In this document: one piece after another, positions 1 through 7,193 of the stretch
How positions within the stretch are numbered: the stretch's first letter is position 1
How the letters are laid out: every line of letters starts with the position of its first letter
Source: a bacterium UBA2214
GTDB lineage: Bacteria; Zhuqueibacterota; Zhuqueibacteria; Residuimicrobiales; Residuimicrobiaceae
Assembly: GCA_002327255.1 (NCBI GenBank)
Contig: DCUM01000094.1
Span: 1-9,185, forward strand
Direction: 5' to 3'
Length of the DNA stretch: 9,185 bases
The notes under the pieces: model-generated
Databases searched by the model: none
What the model saw: only the letters and a program-made list of their open reading frames with translations
Told to the model about the DNA's origin: nothing
Program-made: the position numbers and the translations under genes

Positions 1-20
1 ACACCGCGATGGTGCCGGCG

Positions 21-46
21 GTCGGTCTCAGAAGAGGCCTCCTGCA
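21..46 (-). repeat. REP-like palindromic element, copy A
   Basis: Read on the minus strand, this copy starts TGCAGGAG and ends CCGAC. On the plus strand the stem is GGTCTC (24-29), loop AGAA, GAGGCC (34-39): six pairs including one G-T wobble. It shares head and tail with the copies at 67-92 and 104-129 and has the same orientation as the latter, 83 bases away. Similarity to 104-129 continues beyond the palindrome to about base 63. The form (GNAGGAG head followed by a short hairpin) resembles bacterial REP elements. Assignment to a family is inference. Confidence 0.6.
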
Positions 47-66
47 GATGGATTTTAAAACGCATT

Positions 67-92
67 TGTAGGAGCGCTCTCCAGAGCGCGAC
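67..92 (+). repeat. REP-like palindromic element, central inverted copy
   Basis: The copy begins TGTAGGAG and ends GCGAC. It holds a perfect seven-pair stem, GCGCTCT (74-80) and AGAGCGC (83-89), around a two-base loop. It aligns base for base with the minus-strand reading of 104-129, except that two adjacent stem bases are swapped (CG for GC) and their partners are swapped as well, so pairing is kept. It lies between two copies of opposite orientation, as in BIME arrangements of REP elements. It is not followed by a T-run, so it is not an intrinsic terminator. Confidence 0.65.
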
Positions 93-103
93 TGGATTGG
101 CGG

Positions 104-129
104 GTCGGCCTCGGGAGAGGCCTCCTGCA
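104..129 (-). repeat. REP-like palindromic element, copy B
   Basis: The minus-strand reading is TGCAGGAG, GCCTC, TCCC, GAGGC, CGAC. On the plus strand the stem is GGCCTC (107-112), loop GGGA, GAGGCC (117-122), six perfect pairs. The plus-strand block GAGGCCTCCTGCAG occurs exactly at both 34-47 and 117-130. Flanking similarity to copy A runs on to about base 145 (ATTTT/AAAACGC against ATTTC/GAAACGC). The repeated unit is therefore longer than the hairpin. Confidence 0.65.
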
Positions 130-249
130 GAGGATTTCGAAACGCGGATGGGGGGGGGACATGCTACAGTTTTGTTTTCGGACTCTACCCTACAGACAAG
201 TCAGGCTGCGCACTATCAATAGTCAGGCACCTTAGCATAAGAGGTCATC

Positions 250-1167
250 ATGAAAAGCATTTCACGCTCTGTTTGGGCAGTCACAATAGCCCTGATCGTT
301 ATTCTGATCGGGCTCTTTTTGGTCTGCGCCCAGCGACGCACGCCGGTCGCTTCGAGCGATGATCAGTATGGCAACGATGAACAATTCCGGCAGGAGTTAC
401 TGCAATTGCTGGACATGACGGAGGATCCGTCCGGACAGCCGGATGGAAATGCACCAGGCAGCGAACTGGTGGATACCATGGATTTCACACCGAGCGATGA
501 TGAAATGCTCGCGCTGCTGGCCAACGATGAACAGGTCTCCCGTGATGTGCTGGAGACGACGCCGACGACCACCCCCGCCAACATGGGTTTGACGCCGGAA
601 ATGTTCGCGAAAGTTCGTGCGGATGTCAGCAAACTCGAAAGCGTTCTCGAGCGCAGAAGCAGCACCGTGGATAGTCTGCGCCGGATCATCGAAAACCGCA
701 ACGCGCGGCTCAAGGATCTCGAAACCCGCTATACAGATCAGCGCAGTGTGGTCAAAGCGAGACCGGGCGCATCGGCCGGTAGAGGCGGCGCCGCTTCTTC
801 CGCGTTTGAACTGGCCTACGAAGAGGCGCGCGCGGCCTTTGAAAAATACCGTTATCAGGACGCCATCAGCCAATTCCAGCAGCTGCTGGCGCAAAATCCG
901 AATCATCGCCTGGCCAATAACTGCCAGTATTGGATCGGTGAATGCTACTTTGGATTGAAGGATTATCAAAAAGCCGTCGTCGAATTCCAGAAAGTATTCG
1001 CCTATGCCGAAACCGGCAAACATGATGATGCCCAGCTGATGATCGGCCTCGCCTATGTGCGCAGCGGCGATCAGACCAAAGCACAGCGAGAATTTGAATT
1101 GTTTCTCAGTAATTATGCCAACAGCGAATATGCCTCGATCGCCCAGAGGTATTACCGCAACATTTAA
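250..1167 (+). CDS. YbgF/CpoB-like membrane-anchored coiled-coil and TPR protein
   Basis: This is a probable cell-envelope scaffold protein of 305 aa. Residues 9-27 form one hydrophobic helix after a basic N-terminus, acting as a signal anchor or an uncleaved signal; FLVCA at 23-27 lacks a proper lipobox. An acidic low-complexity linker (about 35-110) follows, then a charged coiled coil (about 118-163). About three TPR-type helical hairpins occupy 185-302; the segment YWIGECYFGLKDYQKAVVEF is typical of the C-terminal domain of tol-pal protein YbgF (CpoB), which links Tol-Pal and peptidoglycan synthesis in proteobacteria. The coiled-coil plus TPR layout also fits that family, but no tol or pal gene is adjacent, so the exact role is unproven. 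The start is supported by AAGAGG (239-244) five bases upstream. dnaE begins 15 bases after its stop, suggesting co-transcription. A BamD-like or generic TPR protein is the alternative. Confidence 0.8.
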   Translation: MKSISRSVWAVTIALIVILIGLFLVCAQRRTPVASSDDQYGNDEQFRQELLQLLDMTEDPSGQPDGNAPGSELVDTMDFTPSDDEMLALLANDEQVSRDVLETTPTTTPANMGLTPEMFAKVRADVSKLESVLERRSSTVDSLRRIIENRNARLKDLETRYTDQRSVVKARPGASAGRGGAASSAFELAYEEARAAFEKYRYQDAISQFQQLLAQNPNHRLANNCQYWIGECYFGLKDYQKAVVEFQKVFAYAETGKHDDAQLMIGLAYVRSGDQTKAQREFELFLSNYANSEYASIAQRYYRNI

Positions 1168-1182
1168 TCAGAGTTCTGCACG

Positions 1183-4100
1183 GTGAGCCGATTCGTTCAT
1201 CTTCATAATCATTCTCATTACAGTCTGTTGGATGGCGCCTGCCGTATCGATGACCTGGTCGATACGGCTGTTTCATATGAAATGCCCGCCATTGCACTCA
1301 CGGATCATGGCTGCATGCACGGCGCCATCGAATTCTATAAGAAATGTGCCAAATCGGGCATCAAACCGCTGATCGGCGCGGAAGTCTATCTGGCGCCCGG
1401 CAGCCGTTTCGAAAAACAGGCCGATTCCGGTACTGCGTATACAGCTTTCCATCTTGTTCTGCTGTGCAAAGACCTCACGGGTTACAAGAATCTGATGAAG
1501 CTGGTGTCCGCCGGCTATCTCGAGGGCTTTTATTACAAGCCGCGCATCGACTGGACCCTGTTGCGTGAGCACCATGAAGGCCTCATCGCGCTGAGCGCCT
1601 GCCTCAAGGGCGAGGTCAGCGCCCGCCTGTTGAAAGAAAATGCCGATAAATCCCGCACTGCTGTCGCTGAATATCGCGATCTGTTCGGCGAAGATTTTTA
1701 CCTGGAAGTGCAGAATCATGGCATTCCCGAAGAGGAGAGCGCTCGTGGCGGCATTTTCGCCATGGCGCGGGAGATGGGCATCAAGGTCGTTGCTACCAAC
1801 GATATCCACTACTTAAAGAAAGAGCATCACCGGGCGCACGATGTCCTGCTCTGCCTGCAGACCGGCAAGGATTATGACGATCCGGGGCGGATGCGCTATA
1901 CCTCTCAGGAACTCTATTTCAAGAGCGCCGCGGAGATGGCCGAATCTTTTCCCGATCATCCCGAAACGTTCGAGAACACCCTGGAAGTCGCCGAAAAATG
2001 TGATCTGCGGCTCGACTTCAAGACCTTTCATCTGCCGGTCTTTCGGCTTCCCGAAGAGATGCCGGCGCAGACGCTGGACGACTATCTCGCCGTGGTCGCG
2101 GAGGAAGGGCTGAAACAGCGTTATCAGGCACTGACACCGGAATTGCAGCAGCGGCTGCGTTATGAACTGGACATGATCAAGCAGATGGGCTACGCCGGCT
2201 ATTTTCTCATCACCGCGGATTTCATCGCCTATGCGCGCAGTCAAAACATCCCGGTGGGGCCCGGACGCGGTTCGGCGGCCGGCAGTCTGGTGGCCTACTG
2301 CCTGAAGATCACCAATCTTGATCCCATGCGCTATGACCTGATCTTTGAGCGTTTTCTCAATCCCGAACGTGTCACCATGCCGGACATAGACATCGATTTC
2401 TGCTACGAGCGGCGCGAAGAGGTCATCCGCTACGTCAAGGAGAAATACGGTTACGACAACGTCTGCCAGATCATCACCTTTGGCACCATGGCCGCCCGGG
2501 CGGTCATCCGCGACGTCGGCCGCGTCCTCAAAATGAGCTATGGCGAAGTGGATCGCATCGCCAAGCTGGTGCCGGAGCAGATCAAGATCAAACTCGAGGA
2601 TGCCATCAAAAGCGTCCCGGAATTGCGCAGCCTCTCGGAGAAGGATGAGATTTACAGCCGGCTGATCCAATTCTCCCTGGTTCTGGAGGGACTGGCGCGG
2701 CACGCTTCCACCCATGCCGCGGGCGTGCTCATCACCCCCGCAGAGCTCACCAACTATGTCCCGCTCTACAAGACCAAGGAAGGCGACGTCACCACGCAAT
2801 ATGACATGAAGTCGCTGGAGAGCGTGGGACTCTTAAAAATGGATTTTCTCGGCCTGCGCACCCTGACCGTGATCCAGAAAGCGGTTGATGCCATCCGCGT
2901 GCGCGGTGTGGAGATCGATATCGATACGATTCCGCTCGATGATGCCAAAGTGTATGAAGTGTTCGCGGCGGGTGAGACCATCGGCCTGTTCCAGTTTGAA
3001 AGTTCCGGCATGCAGGAGTATCTGCGCAAGCTCAAGCCGACCTGTCTGGAAGATTTGATCGCCATGAACGCCCTCTACCGTCCGGGTCCCATGGATTACA
3101 TCGATGCCTTCATCCGCGGCAAAAAGGATCCCGCCTCCGTCAAATATCTGCATCCCATCCTCGAACCCCTGTTGCAGGAAACCAACGGCATCGCCGTCTA
3201 CCAGGAACAGGTGATCAAGATCGCCGGAGTGGTCGGCGGATTCAGCCTCGGCAATGCAGATCTGTTGCGTCGCGCCATGGGCAAGAAGGATGAGCGCACC
3301 ATGGCCGAGCAGCGCGTCAAATTCATCGAAGGCGCCAAAGTCAAGCAGGTCGATGCCAAAACCGCCAGCGAAATTTTCGACATGATGGCGAAATTTGCCA
3401 ATTATGGCTTCAACAAATCCCACGCCGCCTGTTATTCGCTGGTCGCGTATCAGACCGGGTATCTCAAGGTCTATTATCCGGCGGAATTTATGGCCGCCAA
3501 CCTCAGCAGCGAAATGAGCAGCACCAATCGCATCACCATTCTGCTCGAAGAGTGCCGCCGCATGGGCCTCAAGGTGCTGCCGCCGGATGTCAACGAGAGT
3601 TTTGTGGATTTTATCGTGATGGAGGACGGCATCCGTTTTGGCCTGGGCGCGGTGAAAAATGTCGGCCGCGGCGCGATCGAAGCCATCGTGGCGGGCCGCG
3701 AAACGTTCGGCCGCTTCAAAACCCTGGCGGAGCTGGTGTGCAACATCGATATCCGCGCCGCCAATAAAAAAGTTCTGGAGAGTCTGATCGACGCCGGCGC
3801 CATGGACAGCCTGGCCGGCACACGGGCGCAAAAATATGCCGTCGTCGAGGAGATGATCAGCTACGCCCAGCGCTGTCAACAACAGGGCGACAGCAGCCAG
3901 TATTCGATGTTTGACAGCGGCGATGACAAGATCGTGGCGCCGCCACCGTCCCTGCCGGAAGTGTCCGATTATGCCGCGCTCGACGCGCTCAACCGCGAAA
4001 AAGCGATGCTCGGCTTCTATCTCTCCGGCCATCCCCTCGACCGCTTCCGTGGTGATATCCGCGCGCTCTCCACTGTACCGCTGCAGGATGCGGGAGAGTG

Positions 4101-4611
4101 CCGGGATGGCTCCATGGTGCGATTGTGCGGTCTGGTCAGCGATATGAAGCCGCATCTCGACCGTCAGAAAAGACCCATGGCGTTTTTCAAGATCGAGGAT
4201 TATACCGGCAATATCGAGTGCGTGATGTTCGCCGATGCCTATGAGAAATGCCGCAGCGCGTTGCAGCTCGACCAGATCGTCATGGCGATCGGCCGCATCA
4301 ACACGCGCGAATCCGAAGCGCCCAAGATCATCGTCGATGAAGTCATACCCATCGAGGAGGCGCGCAACCGCTATACCAGGAGTCTCCTGGTTTCACTGCA
4401 AGCCGGGCAGACGAGCGATGAACTGTTGGCGGCTTTGAAACAAATTTTTCAGGAGCACAGCGGCAATGTCCCCGTCTTTATCAGGGTGCAGGAGGGAGAG
4501 AACAAAGAATATATTCTGCGTTCCAAAACCATGAAAGTCAATCCCAGTCTGGCGCTGATCGAACAACTGCGCAGTCAGGTCGGCCGGGAAAATGTCTGGG
4601 TCGGGGCATAA
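1183..4611 (+). CDS. dnaE: DNA polymerase III subunit alpha (DnaE1 type)
   Basis: This is the replicative C-family DNA polymerase, 1142 aa (E. coli 1160). The PHP domain (about 1-275) keeps all nine usual metal ligands: H8, H10, D17, H42, E67, H90, C140, D207 and H209. The polymerase core has VGPGRGSAAGS (358-368), catalytic D401 and D403 in PDIDIDF, and D554 in KMDFLGLRTLT. Helix-hairpin-helix sequence FGLGAVKNVGRGAIEAI lies at 819-835. QYSMF at 906-910 fits the internal beta-clamp binding motif. An OB fold follows (about 978-1055). No intein, frameshift or missing domain is seen. The start is GTG at 1183, giving MSRFVHLHNHSHYS as in relatives; AGAG (1170-1173) is a weak ribosome site nine bases upstream, and later starts would destroy the PHP ligands. 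The intact PHP domain, unlike the degenerate one of E. coli, suggests built-in 3'-5' exonuclease activity (inference). It sits between the TPR gene and a Yip1-family gene in one run. Confidence 0.98.
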   Translation: MSRFVHLHNHSHYSLLDGACRIDDLVDTAVSYEMPAIALTDHGCMHGAIEFYKKCAKSGIKPLIGAEVYLAPGSRFEKQADSGTAYTAFHLVLLCKDLTGYKNLMKLVSAGYLEGFYYKPRIDWTLLREHHEGLIALSACLKGEVSARLLKENADKSRTAVAEYRDLFGEDFYLEVQNHGIPEEESARGGIFAMAREMGIKVVATNDIHYLKKEHHRAHDVLLCLQTGKDYDDPGRMRYTSQELYFKSAAEMAESFPDHPETFENTLEVAEKCDLRLDFKTFHLPVFRLPEEMPAQTLDDYLAVVAEEGLKQRYQALTPELQQRLRYELDMIKQMGYAGYFLITADFIAYARSQNIPVGPGRGSAAGSLVAYCLKITNLDPMRYDLIFERFLNPERVTMPDIDIDFCYERREEVIRYVKEKYGYDNVCQIITFGTMAARAVIRDVGRVLKMSYGEVDRIAKLVPEQIKIKLEDAIKSVPELRSLSEKDEIYSRLIQFSLVLEGLARHASTHAAGVLITPAELTNYVPLYKTKEGDVTTQYDMKSLESVGLLKMDFLGLRTLTVIQKAVDAIRVRGVEIDIDTIPLDDAKVYEVFAAGETIGLFQFESSGMQEYLRKLKPTCLEDLIAMNALYRPGPMDYIDAFIRGKKDPASVKYLHPILEPLLQETNGIAVYQEQVIKIAGVVGGFSLGNADLLRRAMGKKDERTMAEQRVKFIEGAKVKQVDAKTASEIFDMMAKFANYGFNKSHAACYSLVAYQTGYLKVYYPAEFMAANLSSEMSSTNRITILLEECRRMGLKVLPPDVNESFVDFIVMEDGIRFGLGAVKNVGRGAIEAIVAGRETFGRFKTLAELVCNIDIRAANKKVLESLIDAGAMDSLAGTRAQKYAVVEEMISYAQRCQQQGDSSQYSMFDSGDDKIVAPPPSLPEVSDYAALDALNREKAMLGFYLSGHPLDRFRGDIRALSTVPLQDAGECRDGSMVRLCGLVSDMKPHLDRQKRPMAFFKIEDYTGNIECVMFADAYEKCRSALQLDQIVMAIGRINTRESEAPKIIVDEVIPIEEARNRYTRSLLVSLQAGQTSDELLAALKQIFQEHSGNVPVFIRVQEGENKEYILRSKTMKVNPSLALIEQLRSQVGRENVWVGA

Positions 4612-4634
4612 TCCCAAAAACCAGGATGGAACAG

Positions 4635-5186
4635 ATGAACAATCTTGTTGAACGTGCGCGCAAAATATTGCTGGAACCGCAGGCGGCCTGGGTGGAGATC
4701 AGGAGCGAGGATTCCTCGACTGCGGAAGTGGTGCAAAACTATCTCATTTACATGGCGGCGATTCCTGTGGTCTCTCATTTTCTCGGCCAGGTTCTGCTCG
4801 CCACGCCCAGGTTGCATGTGATTCCGGCACTCATCGCTGCGGTGGTTTTTTATCTGCTGATCTTTATCGCCATCACCATCGCCGCCATGGTCATCAATGC
4901 GGTGGCGCCGGAGTTTCAAGCCCGCAACGATGAGACGACCGCCTTCAAACTGGTGGCCTACAGCTGCACCGCGCCTTTTCTTGCCAGCGCTTTCCTGATC
5001 ATCCCGGCGCTGTCGACGCTGGCTATCCTTGGCTTTTACGGGATTTACATCCTCTATCTCGGCATCCCCGAACTCACCGACTGCCCGCAAGACAAGGCGC
5101 TGGGCTACACGGTGGCATCGGTGATCACGCTGGTCGTACTCACGGCGCTGACGTATGGGCTGGCGAGCATCTTCACCTGCCGCTGA
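4635..5186 (+). CDS. Yip1-family multi-pass membrane protein
   Basis: This is an integral inner-membrane protein of about 183 aa with no assignable reaction. The N-terminus MNNLVERARKILLEPQAAW is the amphipathic opening seen in bacterial Yip1-domain proteins (typically MN-L-ER-K-IL--P---W). Four to five hydrophobic segments follow: around YLIYMAAIPVVSHFLGQVLL, the long VIPALIAAVVFYLLIFIAIT stretch, a double segment from KLVAYSCTAPF to YILYLGI, and a last one near ALGYTVASVITLVVLTALTY. An in-frame ATG at 4626 would add three residues, but AGG touches it directly; ATG 4635 has AGGA (4623-4626) eight bases upstream and gives the family-like N-terminus, so I prefer it. It lies 23 bases after dnaE and 17 before the amidohydrolase, so it is probably co-transcribed. 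Eukaryotic Yip1 proteins act in vesicle traffic; the bacterial role is unknown. Confidence 0.82.
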   Translation: MNNLVERARKILLEPQAAWVEIRSEDSSTAEVVQNYLIYMAAIPVVSHFLGQVLLATPRLHVIPALIAAVVFYLLIFIAITIAAMVINAVAPEFQARNDETTAFKLVAYSCTAPFLASAFLIIPALSTLAILGFYGIYILYLGIPELTDCPQDKALGYTVASVITLVVLTALTYGLASIFTCR

Positions 5187-5203
5187 ATCGGGAAGAGGAC
5201 GGG

Positions 5204-6796
5204 ATGGATCTCATACTCATAAATGGTGCGATCTGGCGCTCTGGCCAATCTTTTGCGCAAGCCCTGGCCGTGAACCATGGACGCATCACCGCGGTGGGTG
5301 CCAATGAGGAAATCCTGCGTCTGCGCACGCATCAGAGCCGCTGTATCGATGCCGGTGGACGCCTGGTTCTGCCCGGTTTCAACGACAGCCACGTCCATTT
5401 TCTCGAAGGCGGATTCCATCTTCTCGGTGTCGATTTGCGCGATGCCGCTTCCCCCGCTGAAATGGGCCGCCGCCTGGCACATGCCGCAGCCGGCCTGCCG
5501 CCGGGGAACTGGATCAGCGGCGGATTCTGGGATCATGAGCGCTGGCCCGGAAAACCCTTGCCCCATCGCGCCCTGATCGACGCCGCCGTCCCCGATCATC
5601 CGGTTTTTGTGGTGCGGCTGGACTGGCATATGGGCGTGGCCAACTCGCAGGCCTTGCGACTGGCGGGCATAGACGCCGATACCCCCTCTCCTGCCGGCGG
5701 CGCCATCGATCTCGATCCCGCCAGCGGCGCGCCAACGGGCATTCTCCGCGATGAGGCCATGCGCCTCATCACCCGCATTCTGCCGGCGCCCTCCACGGCC
5801 GAACGACAAAAAGCGGCCGGGAGCGCCATGCAACACGCCGCGCGCCTCGGCGTGACCACGGTTCAGGGATCCTGCACCGCGGAGGAACTTGCGTTTTATC
5901 GCGCGCTGGAGCAGGAAGGCAAGTTGAAGTGCAGAATCTCCGCCTGGCATTCCGTCGCCGGCCCCGAGGATGTGGAAAAAATGGCCGGGGAGCCGAAACT
6001 GGACACGCCCCTTCTGCGCAGCGGCACGGCCAAACTCTTCAGCGACGGCTCCTTCGGCGCCAGCACCGCCTGGCTTTTCGAACCGTATGAGGGCAGCGCC
6101 GCTAACTTCGGCCTGGCCATCCATGCGCCGGAGATGCTGCAAAAGATGGTGACGCGGATCGATGCGCTGGGATGGCAGATGGCGATCCACGCCATCGGCG
6201 ACCGCGCCGTCCATGAGACGCTGACGGCGCTGGAACGGGCACAGGCGGCAAATGCTGCGGGGGCGCGCCGTCACCGCATCGAACATGCGCAGATGGTACG
6301 CACTCAGGATATGCCGCGATTTAAAAAACTGGGCATCCTCGCTTCCCTGCAGCCATCGCATGCCATCGACGATTTGCGCTGGATCGCGGATCGCATCGGG
6401 ACGCGCACGGCGCTGGCCTATCGCTACCGCTCTTTTGTGGAACACGGCATTCCCGTGGCCCTGGGCACAGACTGGACGGTCGAGCCCCTGACGCCTCTGT
6501 TGACGCTCTATGCCGCGGTGACCCGCGAAAAGCCCGGGGGCGGCCCGGCGGGAGGCTGGCATTCCCGGGAATGCGTCGGCCTCGCGCAAGCGTTGCAGGA
6601 TTATACCCGGGGTTCCGCGTTCGCCATGGGGCGTGAAACCGTCCAGGGTGCCCTGACGCCCGGTTATTACGCCGATTTTATCGTGCTGGATCAGAACCTC
6701 TTCGAAACCAATCCGCGCGACTGGCTTGCGGCCGGGGTCGATGTGACGGTTGTGGCCGGTGAGGTGATTTACGACCGCAACAATGCTGTCGGTTGA
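5204..6796 (+). CDS. YtcJ-like metal-dependent amidohydrolase
   Basis: A 530-aa cytoplasmic hydrolase of the amidohydrolase superfamily, YtcJ/NfdA-like subgroup (family 3), which cleaves amide or related C-N bonds with divalent metal in a TIM barrel. An N-terminal beta-sandwich part (about 1-55) leads into PGFNDSHVHF with metal ligands H63 and H65. The subgroup motifs follow: AKLFSDGSFG (276-285), AIHAIGDRAV with H329 (327-336), HRIEHAQ with H361 (357-363), and ALGTDWTVEPLTPL with D423 (419-432). The C-terminal GYYADFIVLDQNLF and VVAGEVIYD strands close the beta sandwich. No signal peptide is present. AGAGGA lies just upstream of the ATG, and the gap to the Yip1 gene is 17 bases. No neighbour points to a substrate, so specificity is open. 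It is the last gene of the run; no strong terminator follows directly. Confidence 0.92.
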   Translation: MDLILINGAIWRSGQSFAQALAVNHGRITAVGANEEILRLRTHQSRCIDAGGRLVLPGFNDSHVHFLEGGFHLLGVDLRDAASPAEMGRRLAHAAAGLPPGNWISGGFWDHERWPGKPLPHRALIDAAVPDHPVFVVRLDWHMGVANSQALRLAGIDADTPSPAGGAIDLDPASGAPTGILRDEAMRLITRILPAPSTAERQKAAGSAMQHAARLGVTTVQGSCTAEELAFYRALEQEGKLKCRISAWHSVAGPEDVEKMAGEPKLDTPLLRSGTAKLFSDGSFGASTAWLFEPYEGSAANFGLAIHAPEMLQKMVTRIDALGWQMAIHAIGDRAVHETLTALERAQAANAAGARRHRIEHAQMVRTQDMPRFKKLGILASLQPSHAIDDLRWIADRIGTRTALAYRYRSFVEHGIPVALGTDWTVEPLTPLLTLYAAVTREKPGGGPAGGWHSRECVGLAQALQDYTRGSAFAMGRETVQGALTPGYYADFIVLDQNLFETNPRDWLAAGVDVTVVAGEVIYDRNNAVG

Positions 6797-6890
6797 TGGA
6801 TTCACGTCCGCCCGGAGCGCTGCATCTCACTATCCAAACTCCGCGGCGGTGCAGCAGTCGGCCTCCATAATTCAGGATAGATCACCTTTG

Positions 6891-6900
6891 CCGTTTGCAG
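6891..6900 (+). repeat. 10-base direct repeat CCGTTTGCAG, left copy
   Basis: This is identical to 7206-7215, where the same ten bases form the 3' arm of a hairpin. The two copies lie just outside the 11-base repeats that edge the low-G+C island. Chance occurrence of a 10-mer within 300 bases is unlikely but possible. Confidence 0.45.
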
Positions 6901-6902
6901 TA

Positions 6903-6913
6903 TGAGGAAGAGT
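6903..6913 (+). repeat. 11-base direct repeat TGAGGAAGAGT, left copy
   Basis: This is identical to 7167-7177. The pair brackets about 253 bases of low-G+C sequence, as a target-site duplication would. Just inside the left copy is TGTCC (6920-6924) and just inside the right copy GGACA (7158-7162), the same motif inverted. An origin by insertion is inference. Confidence 0.45.
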
Positions 6914-6944
6914 CACTCTTGTCCGAAACAGTTTTTCGAAAATC

Positions 6945-6962
6945 ATCTTGGACAGTAATTGA
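6945..6962 (+). repeat. TGGACAG repeat, copy 1
   Basis: This copy of ATCTTGGACAGYAAYTGA differs from copy 2 (7033-7050) at two pyrimidine positions, 88 bases upstream of it. It is followed by GACAGGC (6961-6967), whose exact reverse complement GCCTGTC follows copy 2 at 7051-7057. Confidence 0.5.
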
Positions 6963-7032
6963 CAGGCAGGCCGGTTTTTCGCATACCCAAGTAATTGATT
7001 TAAGACCATTTTGGCACTTTTTTTTCTGTATG

Positions 7033-7050
7033 ATCTTGGACAGCAACTGA
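7033..7050 (+). repeat. TGGACAG repeat, copy 2
   Basis: This is the second copy of the 18-base motif ATCTTGGACAGYAAYTGA, with 16 of 18 bases identical to copy 1. Spacing to copy 3 is 120 bases, so the copies are dispersed rather than tandem. They could be protein-binding sites or the remains of an internal duplication. Confidence 0.5.
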
Positions 7051-7152
7051 GCCTGTCTTAAAAAAGAGAAAGAAGACCTGATTTTCAAAACAAAATTGGA
7101 ATTTGAAGATTTTACGGCCATATTTGCTCTTCGATTTTACGATTTTGCGTTT

Positions 7153-7169
7153 ATCCTGGACAGCCGTGA
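7153..7169 (+). repeat. TGGACAG repeat, copy 3 (partial)
   Basis: ATCCTGGACAGC matches the first part of copies 1 and 2 with one change and then diverges (CGTGA for AACTGA). Its last three bases overlap the right copy of the 11-base repeat at 7167. It lies at the right edge of the low-G+C island. Confidence 0.4.
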
Positions 7170-7177
7170 GGAAGAGT
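7167..7177 (+). repeat. 11-base direct repeat TGAGGAAGAGT, right copy
   Basis: This is identical to 6903-6913. G+C content rises again shortly after it, which is compatible with it marking the edge of an inserted segment. Confidence 0.45.
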
Positions 7178-7193
7178 ATTTTGTTATAGGTCC

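Noticed and set aside
2833..4155. 440-codon minus-strand frame opposite dnaE
   Set aside because: It mirrors the conserved dnaE sequence, which is complete on the plus strand; the translated product has no recognisable motif.
5105..6805. 566-codon open frame on the minus strand opposite the amidohydrolase
   Set aside because: It is the shadow of a G+C-rich gene: the plus-strand protein has every family motif in order, while this frame is Arg/Gly/His-rich and shows no domain.
6959..6987. Sigma-70 promoter with a perfect TTGACA at 6959-6964
   Set aside because: At a 17-base spacing the -10 box would be CATACC, matching only three of six positions; too weak to annotate without transcript data.
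7012..7028. Sigma-54 promoter from TTGGCAC
   Set aside because: The -24 half is good, but at the required distance the -12 GC is missing (a run of T is present instead).
6882..7121. 79-codon minus-strand frame in the low-G+C island
   Set aside because: Only a weak GAAGAG precedes the start, the protein has no recognisable feature, and the frame runs through the repeated motifs.
6945..7169. CRISPR-like array from the TGGACAG repeats
   Set aside because: Spacings are unequal (88 and 120 bases), repeats are short and diverging, and no cas gene is present.
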